Source: Leptasterias polaris
Taxonomy: Eukaryota; Echinodermata; Asteroidea; Forcipulatida; Asteriidae
Length of the DNA stretch: 64,000 nucleotides
NCBI GenBank assembly: GCA_037783415.1
Contig: JAZGTN010000037.1
Span: 3,782,001 to 3,846,000, forward strand
Direction: 5' to 3'
The position numbers and the translations under genes were made by a program. How positions within the stretch are numbered: the first letter of the stretch is position 1; every line of letters starts with the position of its first letter. Under the pieces are notes generated by a model. The model was given only the letters and a program-made list of their open reading frames with translations, made no database searches and had not been told where the DNA came from. Positions 23,701-29,700 of the stretch are shown here, in pieces.

Positions 23701-26700
23701 AGACCCTCATAAGGGTGCCGCCATCTTGACTATCTTCCATTCAAAGCAATGTACCATACCGAGGCTGGAGGGACAAAATAGTCTGATCCCTACCTTTGTA
23801 GGATGGGAATCAGTATTTATTATTGCTATCACACACAGGGAACGTGACGGAGACGATGTTAACATGATTAAAGGTCTACAGTCCCCATGCAGAGTTTTTT
23901 TTTTGTGCTGGGGAACTTTCTGAAACAGACACAAACTTTAGCCCTTACTCCTATAGATACCTTGCATTGGCTGCCATCGCTGAGAACAAACAATGAAAGC
24001 AGGTACGCACCGTGTACACCTTTCAGTTAATGATAGGTCTTCCTTTGACCTCAGTGAGGGCGCTGTTTGGGCCTGTACTTCATATGCAAGGGGTCTATAG
24101 TACTGGCATGATATTCCACTTACTTAAATCTGGTTTCAGATTTATTTATTTATTTGTTTGCCCTCAGAAAAACCAGCAGAATCATCCTCAAATAGCCTAG
24201 AAAAAAGTATATAAAAGCCTAGATACAAGTACCATTTGTAGGTCAGCCCTTGTACTTAACAGAATTTAAATATTTTTTCCAAGGGCCAAATATTATGCCC
24301 AATTAAAGTAGATTTCTTTTTTGTACATTTACGAGGGATGCTAGAGAAAATTTTGACTGTTTTCACTTGTGATAAAATCAAATCTGCCTGTCGCTGTAGT
24401 CTGTTAAAAAAAATGCAACCGGGATCACTTCAGCTTGCTAGACTTAGTGTACAAGTCAGAGTCAGTTATTTAAGGCATGTGATTTCTCATAATTTTTCCT
24501 GATTTTAATATTTTTTCAAAATCTCGTTGAGCATTCAAATTTTCTTAAAAGAAGTAAAGCAGTCATGACAGGTAAAAAGAAATAGTCCGCATTGAGTCAA
24601 AACCTGTATTTGTTTTAATTCTGGTGATGCGCAGAGTCCGTAAACATCCTAAACTGTAACATCTTGGAGGTTCTGGGTCTAGAAAAGGGGTGAACCCAGG
24701 CCGGCAAGCGATTTTCAGGAATGTTCACATTTGGTAAATCTCATAGTTGATATTTGCATTTGTATAGACGATGTGACCTCTGACGTCATTTGAAAATCAT
24801 AACATGATGCGCGCGCATGTCGCCGGGCAAAAGCTTTGTGTACTTGACAGCCAGCTAGAAAGTACACGCAATATTACCATGACTACGCGTCTTTTTGCCC
24901 GGCGGAACATGACTTGGACAACAGACTTGTCAACAGAGGGCGGTTTGAATGTAAACAGAGGTCACATCGTCTATACACATTTTTACCAGCAGAGAAGGTG
25001 GATGGATTGAAGGAGGACCTCGAGGATGTGGCGTCATGCAAGATGTCTGGCCTCCCATCGGAGATTCTACTTCAGATCTTCTCCTACCTGAACCCTAAGG
25101 AGCTCAGTCACTGTGCTCAGGTGTCCTCTCACTGGAATGAACTAGCCCTGGATGGATCACTGTGGAAGAATCTTTACCCAGTCAGATGGGCGCAAGGTTA
25201 GGGTTTATACCATTTCTGCATACTCTTTTCCTCTTGTACAGAAGTAACCCCCTTAAATCCTCTAAAGAATTCCTGAGATTTCCAGAACACATTGAAGACA
25301 CAATAGGAGGGGGAGGGGGTACACCATGCCACATATCGAGCACCAAATATTAGGGTTAACTGTCAGAAAGTAAACATTCTGATTACAGTGATGCATGTGT
25401 GCATAGGCTCTATTGGTTAGCAAACGCCATAGATATGTGCACTAGGCCAGCGCACAGACGGGCATGCGTCACGCCACCATCATTCCCATACAAAAAGTTG
25501 TGATGTTCCCTCGTTTTGCCAATAGGTACTGTTAGTGCGCAAACACGGCGTGCAATTTTCATATTTCATGGGAAGGGTCTAATCTCACCACTTTTGCCTG
25601 ATAAATACAGTATTGGCCCATTATCAAAATCAAAAATATTTGGATTTTGATGCACAGGAGGCAAGAGGATATTGATGGGTGATTCTGAAAACGTTGTGTT
25701 CTCAGAAAAGTGCGCATGCCCAGATTCAATAGGAAATTTAGCCAGTTTGTCTGCTGCCCTCTGCTGCCTTAATGTCTCCTATTACTGCGTGATCACTCCA
25801 GATTCACCGTAATTGTCTCCATCGTTTTACCTGATTTTTCATGGAGTTAATACAGGGCAGCCAAGCACCTGAACTTGCTGTGCCTCTATTTAGATATATG
25901 TTCACCACATGACATCATATCGCATGCTGATAAAGTATCGCTATCTTGCAGAATAATTTGAACAGAATGGAGTGATGAGTCTGTAGGATTGAGTTGAGTT
26001 ATTACAATCCTTTGTATTTACAGGTGATTGGAGTTTCTTCTTTGACGAATCCGACGCCGAACTGCAAGACGTCCCTCCCAAAGACGACGAAGAAGAAATT
26101 TACGTGACCAAAGATGAAGATGCGGACTTTGACGAGTCGGAAACGTCGGCCGATAGTGATGAGAAGAACAACCATGTAAGCAACCTATCAGTGTTGAGTA
26201 TCCAACGAGAAACGAAGATGCTGGACGGGATAGCTAAATACCTGATTCCTGTGGTGGGTCACGGAGTGGAGCGATTAAATCTATCACAGAGTAGAGGACT
26301 CCATAATGCAGTGGTAAGTCAGTTTACTGCCCTCGCTTGGCAAGAATGAGACTTTTTTGCTTCGCACTGTAAGCACTATGGGTGCGTCCGAAATAAGCGA
26401 CTGCAGCTATGGATATGGCTATTGGCAGCAGCGACAGCATTGAAGAAGTGGTCCTTGCAGTGACCCAGCCATAGCCACTGCTGAAGCCAACAATTTGGAT
26501 AGGATCAAGTATTGCTTGTCATGGTGCCGCCATCTTGTTTATCTTCATTCCAAATCAATGTATGTCCATTTCCGAGTTTGCGGCTGAAACTTGATCACGT
26601 TTACAAGCGTCACAACACCCTTAGCAACAGTCGCAGCCACAGCTTCTCAATTTGGATACAACCTATTGCCGAATCCGAATTGGCTACGGCTACGGCTACG

Positions 26701-29700
26701 GCTACGTCTGTTGCTAAGGGTGTTCCCAAGGACGTCCTACATTCAAAGGCACAATGACTTACTGATCCAGCTGTAGCTGTAGCCGCTGGAAGTGGCTGGA
26801 AGATACATGTAGTGTGGTCCATTTTGTGAAATGTTTTCCATTGTCATTTTGTAAACAGAGGATCAGACATGTTTGCTGGTTGCAGTGATAACATGCCAAT
26901 TGTTTTCTTTAATTCCTATGCATTGTTAGTGTTGCTTTTATTTGCTCAATAAAATATGTATAATTATCCTTATTTAGTTTAGATTTATTTATTTATTATT
27001 AACTTTTACTTTGTCGCTGTGTCCACACATATTCTTACATTTTCACCTCTTAGCTCATTTTAAGTGTCGTGGTAGAAAGCACTTACATTTGTATTTTTAA
27101 GTGCAATTTTCTGTTATTCAAATAAATGTGTTTTGAAAGAATCATTTAGACCCCTTGCATTGGCTGCCATTGCTGAGGTCAAACAATGAAAATGTGTACG
27201 CGCTGCGCACAACTCTTAGCCAATGATCAATATTCATTGACCTAAAGCCGTGTTCCCATTGGACTTTTTCTTCCGTGGCCACCCGGAAAGTTACTGTGAC
27301 TGGATTAGATGTAATTCTACCGTGCGTTCCCACCTGGACTTCAAGAAAAGTCGCGGTACTTTAGCAAAAAAAAGTCCAATGGGGACACGGCTTAAGTGAG
27401 GGCGCTGTTTGGGTCTTGTGATGTCACGTGCAAGTGGTTTATTGTATGTATTTGGAACATGTTCTTTGGAACATTTTGATAGAACGTCTAATTGCAATAA
27501 AATAATCAGCATTGTAGAGGGATTTTACACCTCTTTCAGTGTCGGCCAAACCCCCAACTTGACCCCCAACCTTCACTGTCACAAGTATGTAATGGCCTCC
27601 AATCATGGACCCTCCTTTGTTCAACTCTTTCCTGACAAACGTGGACCCCATTGTTTTCCTTTTTAATAGCAATAATTGACGTATTGTCGTTGTTGTTTTA
27701 AGTCCTTGGTTTGTCACTACATTATGTCACTACAGGTACATGCTCACCTTACCCTAGTTTTGTCAGGTCTACACGTCTTATTTATGAATCACTCTGATCT
27801 TGCACAGTGTACACTCCATCACCAAGTGAATGCAATGCACAGTGGACAAGTTATGAATCATCTTTAATTGAAATATGATGGGGTTTTTTAAGTAATTGAA
27901 AACATGAAAGAGTGACGTGGCTTGTCGTTTGGTCTATCAGTATTATTATGTGCAATCTGTATCCTAAACTTTCAAGGTAAATTTACATCATTGGTTTTTT
28001 GGAAGAGTAAATTCATTCCAATCCTCTAGTTTTCAATAAACGATCCATCCAACCAACCTGTGAAAAGGTCATCAAAATAGGGCCCAATTTCATGGCTCTG
28101 CTTACAGCCGAATTGTGGGCTTGCGATCACCATTCTTCACTTTATACAGGGCAAACATTTCTGCGCTAGCTGTGTAAGCGGACAATGCCTAATAAAGTGA
28201 AGTACGCACATGCACAAGCAAAAATTCCTTGCTAACCTGTGAAGCAAGCTTGATGTAAGCACAGAATTCCCTACTTCCGTGGGCGCCGATTCCTTGCTTA
28301 CGGTAAGCAGAGCCATGAAATTGGGCCTGGGTGATGATGTGATCTCATTTTACTGAAAACATCAACAAAATTGTTTAGGTTTTAGTCAGGGATTCCTATG
28401 TACTTGCAAGTATTGATTTCAATATTGGCAATCAAAATAATCAGTGACGATGTTCTAGGAGAGGGAGGTTGCCAAAGTTATTTTGATGGTATTTTAGTCA
28501 AACATTTCTTTGGAGGATTCATATTAAAACTATCACAATGATTTAAATTTCTCATGAACCTAATCAAGGACCAGTTTCATAGAGTTGCTTAAGCAGACAA
28601 TATTGCTTAACAATTTTCAGCTGAGCAAAAATAAGCGGGATACCAGTCACAAATGGTACATGTTGCATGGTATTTTGGCTGGTGACTTTATCATGGTAAT
28701 CAACCTAGAATTGTGCTTCATTAATTTTTGTGCTCAAGCAGCTCTATGAAATTGGGCCCTGGTGGGGTTTTTCTTTTTACAACTACCAATCCATTACTTT
28801 TTCTTTGAATTGGATGTTATGCAGGTGTACCGATTGCTGGCGAACACACCCAACTTGAAGTATCTTGATTTGTCACTCACCAAGGTCTCGGATATTGCAT
28901 TCAAAGGGTAAGATGTTGGATAAATTGCAACTTGCTTTGAACTCTGCAGCTAGGATCCTATCTAGAACTTCAAAGTACGATCATATTACACCTGTACTGC
29001 AAACTTTACATTGGCTACCTATTCGCCAGCATATTGAATTTAAGATACTACTTCAAACTTGGAAGATTCTTCATGGTATGGCACCTTGTTACTTAAATGA
29101 GTTAGTCCGGTCATATGTACCACAACGTAACCTCCGCTCCTCAAATAGATTACTTTTAGAAACTCAAAAGACACGCGTAACTTATGGAAAAAGAGCATTT
29201 TTTGCATCAGCTCCAGATTTATAGAATAGACTACCCTTAGAATTAAAAACAATAGACTCGTTAGAAGTGTTTAAAATTAAATTAAAATCATACTTGTTTA
29301 GTGTAGCTTATTAATGCATTGGTTGCATGTATTGGTATTTGTTTGCTTAAGTTTTCCCTCTGTTTTTTCTTCTTTCCTTTCTTATGCGCCTCGGAATAGG
29401 CTACCTAGATAGATGGCGCTTTATAAATGCTTGATATTATTATTATTATTATTAAGATAGAGTCATTTTCCTCTTATGAAGATTCAGTGTATTTACTTTT
29501 TATTTTTCTGCCTGTTTGAAACTTATTTTCTTTTACTTTTGAAACCCTCAACTTTCAGTGACCTTCTGGTCTTGTTTCAGGGACTTTCCATTGGACGAAA
29601 TATTAAAAGCTAACTAAATAAACAAGATTGCCTTCAGCCCTGTTGAAGAGCTTCTCAAAATGTAGACTACAACTGAAGATTTGTCAACAGTTGAAGAAGT

